Assembly (NCBI GenBank): GCA_002412765.1
Contig: DHVR01000061.1
Location: forward strand, 124,001 to 188,000
Direction of reading: 5' to 3'
DNA from: Leptolinea sp. UBA5203
Lineage (GTDB): Bacteria > Chloroflexota > Anaerolineae > Anaerolineales > Anaerolineaceae
DNA: 64,000 nucleotides
The translations under genes were made by a program, and so were the position numbers. Positions within the stretch are counted from its first letter, which is position 1; every line of letters starts with the position of its first letter. Shown here piece by piece: positions 17,498 to 26,246 of the stretch. The notes under the pieces were generated by a model. It did no database searches, was not told the origin of the DNA, and saw nothing but the letters and a program-made list of their open reading frames with translations.

Positions 17498-20400
17498 ATG
17501 CAGTATATTCTGACATTGATTGGAAATCCGCCTTATCTGATTCTATTCCAGAGTTTAACGGAATGGCTCATTTGGGGTGTCTTGATGGCCAGCCTGGTGA
17601 TTGTCCTTTTGAGGAACTGGCAGGTAAAAATTCCTGTTTCCAAAAATGAGATTATCCAGGTCTGTTTATTTTTACTTCTGATCTTTATTTTTAGTTTATG
17701 TTTCGGCCTGCGTTTACCTGGAGAGAATTTACGTCCATTACCCGGAATGCTGATGGATCCTCAAGCACCGTTGATAATGATTCTCATTGTTATACCGATT
17801 TTTATTGGGGCAGGCTATTCCGGCATCTCGCTGGCGATCCTCTCCGGTTTATTGATCGGATTACTTAGCGCGTTTTGGGAAACTCACTCTCTGGTTACTG
17901 TGATTGAATACGGTTTGATTGGGTTTTTACTTTCCATCTTTCTGCGCCAGGATTACCGCACCTGGTTTTATCGTCTGGTTCGGCATCCCCTGGGTGCGGC
18001 TCTGCTGGTGGCGGTTCTCTCCAGTCCTGTTTATATCTTGTCTTCCTTCCTGACCATTCACGGCTCACTGCCGGTTAAGATTGATTACGCCTTTACCCAA
18101 ACCTCGACTTTAATGCTGACCAGAGCAGCGGAGATTATACTGGCAGGTTTCATCGTAGAACTCTTGATGCTGACCCGCGTAGGAAATTGGTATCGCCCGA
18201 CGACCTTAAAACCGTCTCCTTCACAATCCAGTATTCAAGTCCGATTCTTTAACCGAATTGCTCCCTTTTTATTGATTCTGCTGATTGGTTTGATGGCCGG
18301 GGATTGGTTGATTGCCGGTGATGCCGCACGCACACTGCTTGAAGAACGTCTGGAGAGCACGGCTTCCATTGCCGCTAAAAATCTGCCTTACTTTATGGAG
18401 ACCGGACAGAATTTGCTATTGGATCTGGCAGATGCCGATTTAATGACGCTTTCTCAAAGTGAAATGCAAACCGCCCTGGCGGAGAAATTGCGCGTTGTGC
18501 CTTATTTCCGTCAGTTATTTTTATTTGATGACCAGGGAAATCCCCTGGTTGGTTACCCCTTAAGCACCTATACCGAAATATTTCCCGCCAGAGAAGAAGT
18601 GGCCGGGATCAACTTTGCCCGCCGTGGAGTGCCAATTCAAACCTATACCATTTCACCCTGGTTGGATGGACAAACCGCACAGATCTCCATGATCGCGGAA
18701 ATCAAGGATGATAATGGTAAGTTGCAGGGCATTCTGTTAGGACGCACGGATTTAAGGTCCAATCCTTATACCCAGCCGGCTATTCAATCCCTGGATGAAA
18801 TCAATCAATCCGGCGGGGAAGCCATCATCCTGGATGAAAATAACCGCATTATTTATCACCCCATTTCTTCGTTGGTTATGTCGGATTATATTGGCAATAT
18901 TCCCGAAAACGCAGGCTTTTATCAGGATGTATCTCCGGACGGCAGCCGCACGTATTTATATTACTATCCGGTAGTTGGCCGACCCTGGAAAGTCTTGCTC
19001 ACTGTGCCCCTGGAACAATCTCAACAAATTGCTTTGGATATTGCCATTCCTTTGATGATCTTGGTCTTGATTTTCTCGGTAGTGGTGGCCCTGTCCCTGA
19101 GATTTGGGCTGCGCTCGGTGACCATGTCACTCAATCATATGGCGCGGGAAGCGGCCACCATTGCTTCCGGCGAGCTGAACTACACGCTGCAAACGCATGG
19201 CGATGACGAAGTGGGTAAATTTAGCCAATCTTTTGAAACCATGCGCATCCGGCTCAAACAACGCCTGGAAGAACTGAATGGCCTGCTAAAGGTCACCGAA
19301 GGGGTGGCCAAGCATATTGCAGTGGATCAATCCATTGAGACTATCCTGCAAATTGCCCTGGCTCAGGGAGCCGACTCCGTGCGGGTCATTCTGCGGGAAG
19401 AGAATCCGGTGCCTGGCGCAACCCAGGCAGATCGTGTCTTTGCGGCTGGACGATATTCAGAGGCCTATGCTGTGTTGGATCGTCAGATTGTGGACATGAT
19501 GGAAAATGAAGACCAGTTGATCATTGCCAATACAACCCGCATGCGGCGCTTGAAATTATCGCAGCAAAAAGAAAAGCCGGGGGCGGTCCTTGCCCTGGCT
19601 TTGCGCATGGAAGAGACTTACTATGGCGTTTTCTGGCTGGGATTTGAATCCCCGCGTACCTTTGATGCAGAACAGGTTAAATTCCTAAACGTGCTTAGTT
19701 ATCACACCTCCATCGCGGCTGCCAACGCCTCCCTGTTCTCGAAAGCTGTGGTTGGGCGTCAGCGCTTGGAGGCGGTACTGAGAGCTACGCCGGAACCAGT
19801 GTTGGTGATGGATACCCAAAAACGGGTGCTGCTGATGAATCCAGCGGCCACCAATATCCCTGGGCTGGTTAATGAAAACGAAGTGGATCAACCCGTGGAG
19901 ATCGCCGTCCAGAATGCTGCTTTGCGTCGAATTTTATTGGAAGCGCCAGCTAACCCCTATGATTTTTCCGAAGAGATCAGCCTGCCCAATGGACATTCCT
20001 ACGAAGTGATGATTTCACCGGTCTGGATTTCAGAGGAGTTACCGGCAGGGTTGGTTTGCACCCTGCGTGATATTACCCGCTATAAACAACAGGATTCGAT
20101 GAAATCGGATTTTGTGGCTACCGTCAGTCATGATTTGCGCGTGCCGCTCTCGATGATGCGTGGCTATGTTAACATGCTGCCCATGGTGGGGGAGGTAAAT
20201 GACCAGCAAAAAGAATATGTGGAAAAAATTCAATCCAGCATTGAGCGTTTGATTAAATTAACCCACAATGTGTTGAATGTTCAGCGCATTGAAGCGGGCA
20301 TCGGGCTTGATTTAAAATCTGTGGAGCCTGAGAAGATTATACAGATGGTAAATCAAATTCTGACTCCCCAGGCCAGCCAGAAAAAGATCGAGTTGATCAT

Positions 20401-20788
20401 AGGCAATGATCTTTTCCATGGAGATGCCATACGCTTTATTGAAGTGGACGCGGATTTGCTGCAGCAGGCCCTGTACAATCTGGTTGAGAATGCGATTAAG
20501 TTCACCCCGGTCAAAGGCAAGGTCAGTGTAAGCTGTGAGGAAGTGGGGGAGGACATCCTGTTCAAGGTGCAGGATAACGGCATCGGTATTGCACCACTGG
20601 ATTTGAAGACCCTCTTTGAGCGTAAGCCACAGAAAGGGGCTGTGGAAGGAGATGAGAGTCTGGATACTGGTTACGGCCTGACCATTGTCAAATCCATTGC
20701 TGCCCGGCATCACGGACGGGTGTGGGTAGAAAGTGTGCTGGGCAAAGGCAGTACCTTTTATTTACAGGTGCCAAGACGGCAGGGGTAA
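17498..20788 (+). CDS. Multidomain membrane sensor histidine kinase (orphan)
   Basis: About 1096 residues. Residues 1-230 hold six or seven hydrophobic helices. A helix near 252-275 and another near 511-537 flank an extracytoplasmic Cache-like sensor. HAMP follows (~540-595), then a GAF-like domain (~600-745), a PAS domain (~755-860), HisKA with the phospho-acceptor His878 in ATVSHDLRVP, and HATPase_c with N998 (NLVENAIKF), DNGIGI and GYGLTIVKS. All catalytic boxes are intact. The ATG at 17498 with TGAGG 6 nt upstream is preferred over the TTG at 17486. No response regulator is adjacent. Confidence 0.88.
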   Translation: MQYILTLIGNPPYLILFQSLTEWLIWGVLMASLVIVLLRNWQVKIPVSKNEIIQVCLFLLLIFIFSLCFGLRLPGENLRPLPGMLMDPQAPLIMILIVIPIFIGAGYSGISLAILSGLLIGLLSAFWETHSLVTVIEYGLIGFLLSIFLRQDYRTWFYRLVRHPLGAALLVAVLSSPVYILSSFLTIHGSLPVKIDYAFTQTSTLMLTRAAEIILAGFIVELLMLTRVGNWYRPTTLKPSPSQSSIQVRFFNRIAPFLLILLIGLMAGDWLIAGDAARTLLEERLESTASIAAKNLPYFMETGQNLLLDLADADLMTLSQSEMQTALAEKLRVVPYFRQLFLFDDQGNPLVGYPLSTYTEIFPAREEVAGINFARRGVPIQTYTISPWLDGQTAQISMIAEIKDDNGKLQGILLGRTDLRSNPYTQPAIQSLDEINQSGGEAIILDENNRIIYHPISSLVMSDYIGNIPENAGFYQDVSPDGSRTYLYYYPVVGRPWKVLLTVPLEQSQQIALDIAIPLMILVLIFSVVVALSLRFGLRSVTMSLNHMAREAATIASGELNYTLQTHGDDEVGKFSQSFETMRIRLKQRLEELNGLLKVTEGVAKHIAVDQSIETILQIALAQGADSVRVILREENPVPGATQADRVFAAGRYSEAYAVLDRQIVDMMENEDQLIIANTTRMRRLKLSQQKEKPGAVLALALRMEETYYGVFWLGFESPRTFDAEQVKFLNVLSYHTSIAAANASLFSKAVVGRQRLEAVLRATPEPVLVMDTQKRVLLMNPAATNIPGLVNENEVDQPVEIAVQNAALRRILLEAPANPYDFSEEISLPNGHSYEVMISPVWISEELPAGLVCTLRDITRYKQQDSMKSDFVATVSHDLRVPLSMMRGYVNMLPMVGEVNDQQKEYVEKIQSSIERLIKLTHNVLNVQRIEAGIGLDLKSVEPEKIIQMVNQILTPQASQKKIELIIGNDLFHGDAIRFIEVDADLLQQALYNLVENAIKFTPVKGKVSVSCEEVGEDILFKVQDNGIGIAPLDLKTLFERKPQKGAVEGDESLDTGYGLTIVKSIAARHHGRVWVESVLGKGSTFYLQVPRRQG

Positions 20789-20802
20789 TAAGTAAACAAT
20801 GT

Positions 20803-20870
20803 AGGGGCAAAGCATCCAGGGAATATAGTTGCCAATGATTAGTTTACTGTCCATGGATGCTTTGCCCTTA
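20803..20870. repeat. Palindromic repeat copy 1
   Basis: GGGCAAAGCATCC at 20805-20817 is perfectly complementary to GGATGCTTTGCCC at 20855-20867, with a 37-nt loop. The outer bases read GTAGGGG on the left and CCCTTA on the right. It starts ~15 nt after the histidine kinase stop, so it could also act in transcript 3'-end formation. Confidence 0.85.
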
Positions 20871-20947
20871 TGTGTGATGGTCATTGCAGCAATTCTGGAA
20901 AAGCCAATTTGGCAGCTCCGCAATCTATGTGGCAGTCATTCTCAATG

Positions 20948-20971
20948 TAGGGTTTAGCATCCATTGCCCTA
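20948..20971. repeat. Palindromic repeat copy 2 (short, degenerate)
   Basis: TAGGG and CCCTA frame a 14-nt centre. The left part, GGGTTTAGCATCC (20950-20962), is the exact reverse complement of the right arm of copy 5, which ties this short unit to the family. Confidence 0.55.
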
Positions 20972-21023
20972 TGTGCATCAATTTAAGAAAATAAATTAAC
21001 ATCATTACCCGATAAATACCTGT

Positions 21024-21086
21024 AGGGGCAAAGCATTTCAAAAAGAGGCTGGAAAATTACGGCATCATTGAAATGCTTTGCCCTTT
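21024..21086. repeat. Palindromic repeat copy 3
   Basis: GGGCAAAGCATTTCAA at 21026-21041 pairs over 16 bp without mismatch with TTGAAATGCTTTGCCC at 21068-21083. The loop is 26 nt. The left arm starts GTAGGGG like copy 1. Confidence 0.85.
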
Positions 21087-21132
21087 CTCGGATGGAATTT
21101 TCACAGGAAAGTGGAAAATCCTGTTTGGCGGG

Positions 21133-21195
21133 AAGGGCAAAGCATTCGATGGAATGGACTGATATTTAAAGCCGTTCCGAATGCTTGGCCCCTAC
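21133..21195. repeat. Palindromic repeat copy 4
   Basis: GGGCAAAGCATTCG at 21135-21148 pairs with CGAATGCTTGGCCC at 21178-21191 with one mismatch. The right arm continues into CCTAC, matching the GTAGG end of the other copies. Confidence 0.8.
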
Positions 21196-21440
21196 GGCGA
21201 ATGAGGAAAATTCCAATTTAATCCTGGAATTTCCTTAAAACGAGATGAATGTGAAATGAAAATTCACTTATTTCCGTGAATTATTTGTGGGGTAGGTTAT
21301 TTAAAAGCGATCATGCTGTGCTTGACTAATGAAACCTGCTTCCATTTGCTGGATCATGTACTTGTTATTGGATCACAAATAACTAGCTTTACCAGATAGA
21401 CTTGGATGAGTTGTCATAAATTATATAAGTTGATGCGTAT

Positions 21441-21494
21441 GGGATTTAGCATCCATTACTTATGATTATTAACCATTATGCGGATGCTAAACCC
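21441..21494. repeat. Palindromic repeat copy 5 (variant arm)
   Basis: GGGATTTAGCATCC at 21441-21454 pairs with GGATGCTAAACCC at 21482-21494 with a single bulged base. The arm uses TTTAGCAT in place of CAAAGCAT and so forms a sub-family with copy 2. Confidence 0.75.
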
Positions 21495-21648
21495 AAACCC
21501 GTGACGAAAATTTTATCTGTTCTGGAATTGCTAAACTTGCGTGGCATGCAACCTGACTTTTGCACCTACAGATCGATTTTTCTTTTACGCCGGGAACAAT
21601 TTACCTCATTATCTTCGAAATTCCCCATGAAATTCGTACATAAAATGT

Positions 21649-21677
21649 TTGTAAACCCACAAAGGTTGTGGTATACT
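21649..21677 (+). promoter_or_regulatory. Sigma70-like promoter for rpoC
   Basis: TTGTAA (21649-21654), a 17-bp spacer, TATACT (21672-21677). The predicted start lies ~110 nt before the rpoC TTG codon. This shows that rpoC has its own promoter here. Confidence 0.7.
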
Positions 21678-21795
21678 TTTCTATTGCATGGTTACCATTA
21701 GTTGACACACGTAGTAACGTAGAAGCGCACGGGCAGAAAAGATCCAGGCGCTTTGTTTCCGTTTTACTCCAAAGTTCCGGTCAGGAGGCGATTTC

Positions 21796-24700
21796 TTGGA
21801 AACGAAAGACTTAATTGCACTTAGAATTAGTTTGGCTTCACCTGAGACGATCCGTAGTTGGTCGTACGGTGAAGTATTGAAACCAGAAACCATTAATTAC
21901 CGTCGGTTACGTCCTGAAAAAGACGGCCTTTTCTGCGAAGCGATTTTTGGACCTTCCCGGGATTGGCAATGTTATTGTGGTAAATACAAAAACCCGCGTT
22001 ATAAAGGTATTATCTGCGATAAATGCGGTGTTGAAGTTACCCGTTCTTCGGTTCGCCGCGAACGGATGGGGCACATTGAACTGGCTGCGCCGGTTGCCCA
22101 TATCTGGTATACCCGCCGGATTCCTTCCTACCTGGGCCTTTTATTGGATATTTCCAGAAGGAATTTGGATCGCGTGCTTTATTTCGCGCAGTATATCGTC
22201 ACCTATGTGGACGAAGATGCACGTGAGAAAGCTTTAAAACGGCTGGATGATGAAATAAATATCAACGAACGCGATGCTGCCACAGGCATCAATGCCAAAA
22301 TCCTGGAGATTAAAAAATCCCGTGATGCCCGCATTGAAGAATTAAAGCAGCAGCGTACTGAAATGCAGGCGCGTGCCGATGAGCAAATTGCTCTGCGGCT
22401 TGAACCTGTGATGAAGGAAGGCCAAAGCCTGGAACGTACCCTGCAAGATAGCACGGGCACCGTCTCCCGCACTGAGTTAACCTTTAGCGCAGCTAACGTG
22501 GTCATCGTCAAATCTGGCGAAGAAATCACCTCCAGTCATCTGAGTCGTGTCCAGAAAGTGGTCAAAGAACGACTGGATGATATTGAGAATGAGTTCAAAG
22601 AACAACTGCAGCGTGACCTTGAACAGATGGATATGAAGAAAGAGCAGCTCAAAGCGGAAGCCGATGAGCAAATGGAAATGCTTCGCAACCAGCTCGAAGA
22701 TCAATCCTCTGAAACCCAGGACCAGAGCTCCCGCATGCGCGATGAGCTGATGGAGCTGCGTCCCTTTACCTTCCTGAGCGAGAGCCGTTATCGTGAATTG
22801 AAATCCCGCTGGGGCCAGGTATTCCGTGCCGACATGGGTGCTGAGGCTTTTTATGATGTGCTGCGTCGCCTTGACCTGGATAAACTGGCTGAGGATCTCT
22901 GGCACGAATTAAAGACCTCCAAATCCAAACAAAAACGCAAAAAAGCGACCACTCGCCTTAAAGTTGTGGAAGATTTCCGCAAGTCCGGCAACCGCCCAGA
23001 ATGGATGATCTTAACCGTTCTGCCGGTCATTCCTCCGGATTTACGCCCCATGGTTCAATTGGATGGTGGCCGTTTTGCTACCTCTGACCTGAACGATCTT
23101 TATCGCCGGGTAATTAACCGCAATAATCGTCTGAAACGTCTGCTTGAATTGGGCGCGCCGGATGTGATCGTGCGCAATGAAAAACGTATGCTCCAGGAAG
23201 CTGTCGATTCCCTGGTAGACAATTCTCAGCGCGGCAAGGCTTTATCCCGCCGTGGCCGACGTGAATTGAAATCCCTCAGCGATATGTTGAAAGGTAAGAA
23301 GGGGCGTTTCCGCCGCAACTTGCTTGGTAAACGTGTGGACTACTCCGGACGTTCCGTAATTGTGGTCGGTCCTCAGTTGAAACTGTATCAATGCGGTTTG
23401 CCAAAAACGATGGCGCTGGAATTATTCCGTCCTTTCGTTATCTCCCGTTTGGTCTCGCATAATTATGCGGCCAATGTCAAAGGTGCGCGCCGCTTGATTG
23501 AGCGCAACAAACCTGAGGTATGGGAAGTATTGGAAGAGGTTATCGGCGAACGACCGGTTCTGCTAAACCGCGCACCTACCTTGCACCGTTTGGGCATCCA
23601 AGCTTTCGAACCTGTGTTGATCGAAGGCAGCGCCATTCAGTTGCATCCTTTGGTTACCACCGCCTTCAACGCTGACTTTGATGGTGACCAGATGGCCGTG
23701 CATGTGCCGTTGTCCGAAAAAGCAGTTTGGGAAGCTCGAAACTTAATGCTATCCTCAAAGAACCTTTTGAAACCTGCTGACGGCGACCCGATCATCACGC
23801 CTTCCAAAGACATGGTTCTGGGTGTTTACTACCTGACCGTTGACGAAACAAGCACCCGCGAAAAACTTGGCGAAGGGTGGATTTTTGCTGACGCCGATGA
23901 AGTTGAACTCGCATACGCTTTGGCGAAAGTCGATATTCATGCCCATATCAAAATTAAAACCAAGACCTGGTACGATGCTTCTTTCCAGCGCTTACCCGCT
24001 GCCCGAGAAGAAATCATCAGCACTACTGTAGGTCGTGTTATTTTCAACCGTATTCTTCCTCCCGAAGTTCAATTTGTCAACGTGACCCTTGAAAAGGGTG
24101 GGGTTAAAGATTTGATTGCTGAGGTGTATGAAGTTTGTGGGCAGGCTGTGACCACCGAAGTTGCCGATGGTATTAAAAGCATCGGTTTTGAGTATGCAAT
24201 GAAGTCCGGTTCCACATTGGCTGTTGCTGATATTACCATCCCTCTTGAAAAACCGGCCATCATCAATGATGCCCAGAGTGAAGTTGAAAAAGTTAACCGC
24301 TCCTGGCGCCGTGGTTTGTTGACCGAACAGGAACGCAACGAACGGACTATTGAAATCTGGCAGAAAACCACCAAGCTGGTGGCAGACGCCGTCCGTGCTC
24401 ATATGGATCCCAATGGTAATCTTTCCACCATGGCCAACTCCGGAGCCACCAAAGGCGGTTTCGGCCCAATTTCCCAATTGGCTGGTATGCGTGGTTTGAT
24501 GGCTGATCCTTCCGGACGTATCATTCGTTTGCCGATTATCTCCAACTTCCGCGAAGGTCTTACCGCCTTGGAATACTTCATCTCCACCCATGGTGCTCGT
24601 AAAGGTCTGGCTGATACTGCCTTACGTACCGCTGACGCAGGGTATTTGACCCGTCGTCTGGTGGATGTGGCCCAGGATATCATCATCAACGAATACAACT

Positions 24701-26076
24701 GCGGTACCTCGGATGGTATCTATGTTCGTAAAGCGGATGATGTGGCTGGTCAGTCTTACTCCTCCCGTTTATACGGTCGTGTCGTAGCCCAGCGCATTGT
24801 CGATCCTCTGACCGGCGAAATCCTGGTCGAGAAAGATGGCAAGCTGGATCACACTACAGTTCGTCGAGTGGTCGAATCCACGGTGGATGTGGTCAAAGTA
24901 CGTTCTCCATTGACCTGTGAATTGGTCCACGGAATTTGCCAATCCTGCTATGGGATTGACCTGGGTCGTGGCGACCTGGTTGATCTGGGTGCTGCTGTTG
25001 GTACCGTTGCAGCGCAGTCCATTGGTGAGCCTGGTACACAGTTGACCCTGCGTACCTTCCATACCGGTGGTGTTGCGGCTGGCGGTGATATCACCACTGG
25101 TCTGCCCCGTGTAGAAGAGCTGTTTGAAGCCCGCCGCGCACCGAAAGGTGAAGCCGTGGTGACCACCATTGATGGTGTCGCTAAAGTGATTCAATCCGAC
25201 CGCTACAGTGAACAACGTACAGTACGGGTTGAGCACAGCGAAATTGTGAGTGATGAGTATGCCATTCCCAGTGAATGGAATATCAAAGTTCATGATGAGC
25301 AAACTGTCTCTGTCGGCGATGAAATCGCTGCATTTGGTGAAGCTCAAGTCACTGCCCAACATACCGGACGGGTTCGCATTGATGGCGGTAAGGTTATCGT
25401 CTCTTATGAGCAGAAAGAATCTGAAGATTATGAGATTCCGACCACCGCTCGTTTATTGATCCGCGACGGCGAGCATGTCACCGCTGGTCTGCCTCTGACT
25501 GAAGGTTCTTTGAACCCCCATACCGTACTGAGAATTAACGGCCGGGATGCCTGTATGATGTACCTGATGACTCAAATTCAGCAGGTGTATCGTGCTCAGG
25601 GTCAGAATATTAATGACAAACATTTTGAGGTGATCATTCGTAAGTTGATTGGTCGGGTACAGGTGGTTCGCTCCGGTGACAGCCATTACCTGCCGATGGA
25701 TGTCGTGGATCGTCTTGAGATTCAGAGAGTCAATGAAGAGTTGATTGATGAAGGCAAACAGCCTGCGAAGTATTTGGAAGTTTTGCAGGGTGTCACCAAA
25801 GCCTCCTTGAGCACCGATTCCTTCCTCTCCGCCTCTTCCTTCCAGCACACGATCAAGGTCCTGGCTGGAGCCGCCATTGCAGCCTTGGAAGATCCGCTGT
25901 ATGGCTTGAAAGAGAATGTCATCATTGGTAAGTTAATTCCTGCTGGAACCGGGTTTGAGAGAGGAAAATTCAAACAGGCCCATATTGATCCCTTACCTTT
26001 AGTGGCCGTGGTTGAGGATTCTGAAGTGTCTGCTGAAGACATCACACCTGATTTCATGCCTAATTTACCAGGGTAG
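21796..26076 (+). CDS. rpoC: DNA-directed RNA polymerase subunit beta'
   Basis: A 1426-residue catalytic subunit of RNA polymerase. The N-terminal zinc ribbon uses C59, C61, C74 and C77. The active-site motif NADFDGDQMAVH is at 625-636 and holds the three Mg-binding Asp residues. A second zinc site (CELVHGICQSC) and the trigger-loop/bridge region (GEPGTQLTLRTFHTGG) follow. Residues ~148-322 are a charged, coiled-coil-rich insertion in the clamp region, absent from short beta' chains. Translation starts at TTG 21796, preceded by AGGAGG at a good distance. rpoB is not upstream; instead there is a 1-kb non-coding region and a kinase gene. Confidence 0.97.
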   Translation: METKDLIALRISLASPETIRSWSYGEVLKPETINYRRLRPEKDGLFCEAIFGPSRDWQCYCGKYKNPRYKGIICDKCGVEVTRSSVRRERMGHIELAAPVAHIWYTRRIPSYLGLLLDISRRNLDRVLYFAQYIVTYVDEDAREKALKRLDDEININERDAATGINAKILEIKKSRDARIEELKQQRTEMQARADEQIALRLEPVMKEGQSLERTLQDSTGTVSRTELTFSAANVVIVKSGEEITSSHLSRVQKVVKERLDDIENEFKEQLQRDLEQMDMKKEQLKAEADEQMEMLRNQLEDQSSETQDQSSRMRDELMELRPFTFLSESRYRELKSRWGQVFRADMGAEAFYDVLRRLDLDKLAEDLWHELKTSKSKQKRKKATTRLKVVEDFRKSGNRPEWMILTVLPVIPPDLRPMVQLDGGRFATSDLNDLYRRVINRNNRLKRLLELGAPDVIVRNEKRMLQEAVDSLVDNSQRGKALSRRGRRELKSLSDMLKGKKGRFRRNLLGKRVDYSGRSVIVVGPQLKLYQCGLPKTMALELFRPFVISRLVSHNYAANVKGARRLIERNKPEVWEVLEEVIGERPVLLNRAPTLHRLGIQAFEPVLIEGSAIQLHPLVTTAFNADFDGDQMAVHVPLSEKAVWEARNLMLSSKNLLKPADGDPIITPSKDMVLGVYYLTVDETSTREKLGEGWIFADADEVELAYALAKVDIHAHIKIKTKTWYDASFQRLPAAREEIISTTVGRVIFNRILPPEVQFVNVTLEKGGVKDLIAEVYEVCGQAVTTEVADGIKSIGFEYAMKSGSTLAVADITIPLEKPAIINDAQSEVEKVNRSWRRGLLTEQERNERTIEIWQKTTKLVADAVRAHMDPNGNLSTMANSGATKGGFGPISQLAGMRGLMADPSGRIIRLPIISNFREGLTALEYFISTHGARKGLADTALRTADAGYLTRRLVDVAQDIIINEYNCGTSDGIYVRKADDVAGQSYSSRLYGRVVAQRIVDPLTGEILVEKDGKLDHTTVRRVVESTVDVVKVRSPLTCELVHGICQSCYGIDLGRGDLVDLGAAVGTVAAQSIGEPGTQLTLRTFHTGGVAAGGDITTGLPRVEELFEARRAPKGEAVVTTIDGVAKVIQSDRYSEQRTVRVEHSEIVSDEYAIPSEWNIKVHDEQTVSVGDEIAAFGEAQVTAQHTGRVRIDGGKVIVSYEQKESEDYEIPTTARLLIRDGEHVTAGLPLTEGSLNPHTVLRINGRDACMMYLMTQIQQVYRAQGQNINDKHFEVIIRKLIGRVQVVRSGDSHYLPMDVVDRLEIQRVNEELIDEGKQPAKYLEVLQGVTKASLSTDSFLSASSFQHTIKVLAGAAIAALEDPLYGLKENVIIGKLIPAGTGFERGKFKQAHIDPLPLVAVVEDSEVSAEDITPDFMPNLPG

Positions 26077-26106
26077 GCAGTGTTGTAATACGTTTTTAAG
26101 TCCTTA

Positions 26107-26138
26107 AAAACCTGTAGAAAACAATTCTACAGGTTTTT
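26107..26138 (+). terminator. Rho-independent terminator of rpoC
   Basis: AAAACCTGTAGAA (26107-26119) pairs perfectly with TTCTACAGGTTTT (26125-26137) around a 5-nt loop, followed by further T residues. Confidence 0.9.
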
Positions 26139-26152
26139 GTTTCTTAATAGAG

Positions 26153-26181
26153 TTGACGGTTTCCATATTATTTCATATGAT
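26153..26181 (+). promoter_or_regulatory. Sigma70-like promoter for the topoisomerase gene
   Basis: TTGACG (26153-26158), a 17-bp spacer and TATGAT (26176-26181), a near-consensus pair just after the rpoC terminator. The leader to the ATG at 26247 is ~60 nt. Confidence 0.75.
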
Positions 26182-26246
26182 AGGGATGATCGTATCAAGA
26201 CGAAATATTCCACACAATTGTGGTTACGAACAAAGAGGAGTCATAG

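Larger units (their letters stand above)
20789..21795. other. 1-kb non-coding interval with palindromic repeats and the rpoC promoter
   Basis: No protein-coding gene is convincing here. The first ~700 bases hold five copies of a palindromic repeat family (listed separately). The rest is AT-rich sequence leading to the rpoC promoter at 21649-21677 and a ~110-nt untranslated leader. Open frames in this stretch (for example 21462-21701) run across repeats and the promoter and have no ribosome binding site or family resemblance. No tRNA or known structured RNA was recognised. Confidence 0.8.

Noticed and set aside
20803..21494. CRISPR array
   Set aside because: The repeats are palindromic units of unequal spacing and divergent sequence, without uniform direct repeats or spacers, and no cas gene is near.
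21462..21701. Small protein of 79 residues before rpoC
   Set aside because: The frame covers part of a repeat and the rpoC promoter, lacks a ribosome binding site and has no recognisable family.
23992..25362. Long antisense frames inside rpoC (about 200 codons each)
   Set aside because: They mirror the codon structure of the conserved sense gene; no ribosome binding site or protein family supports them.
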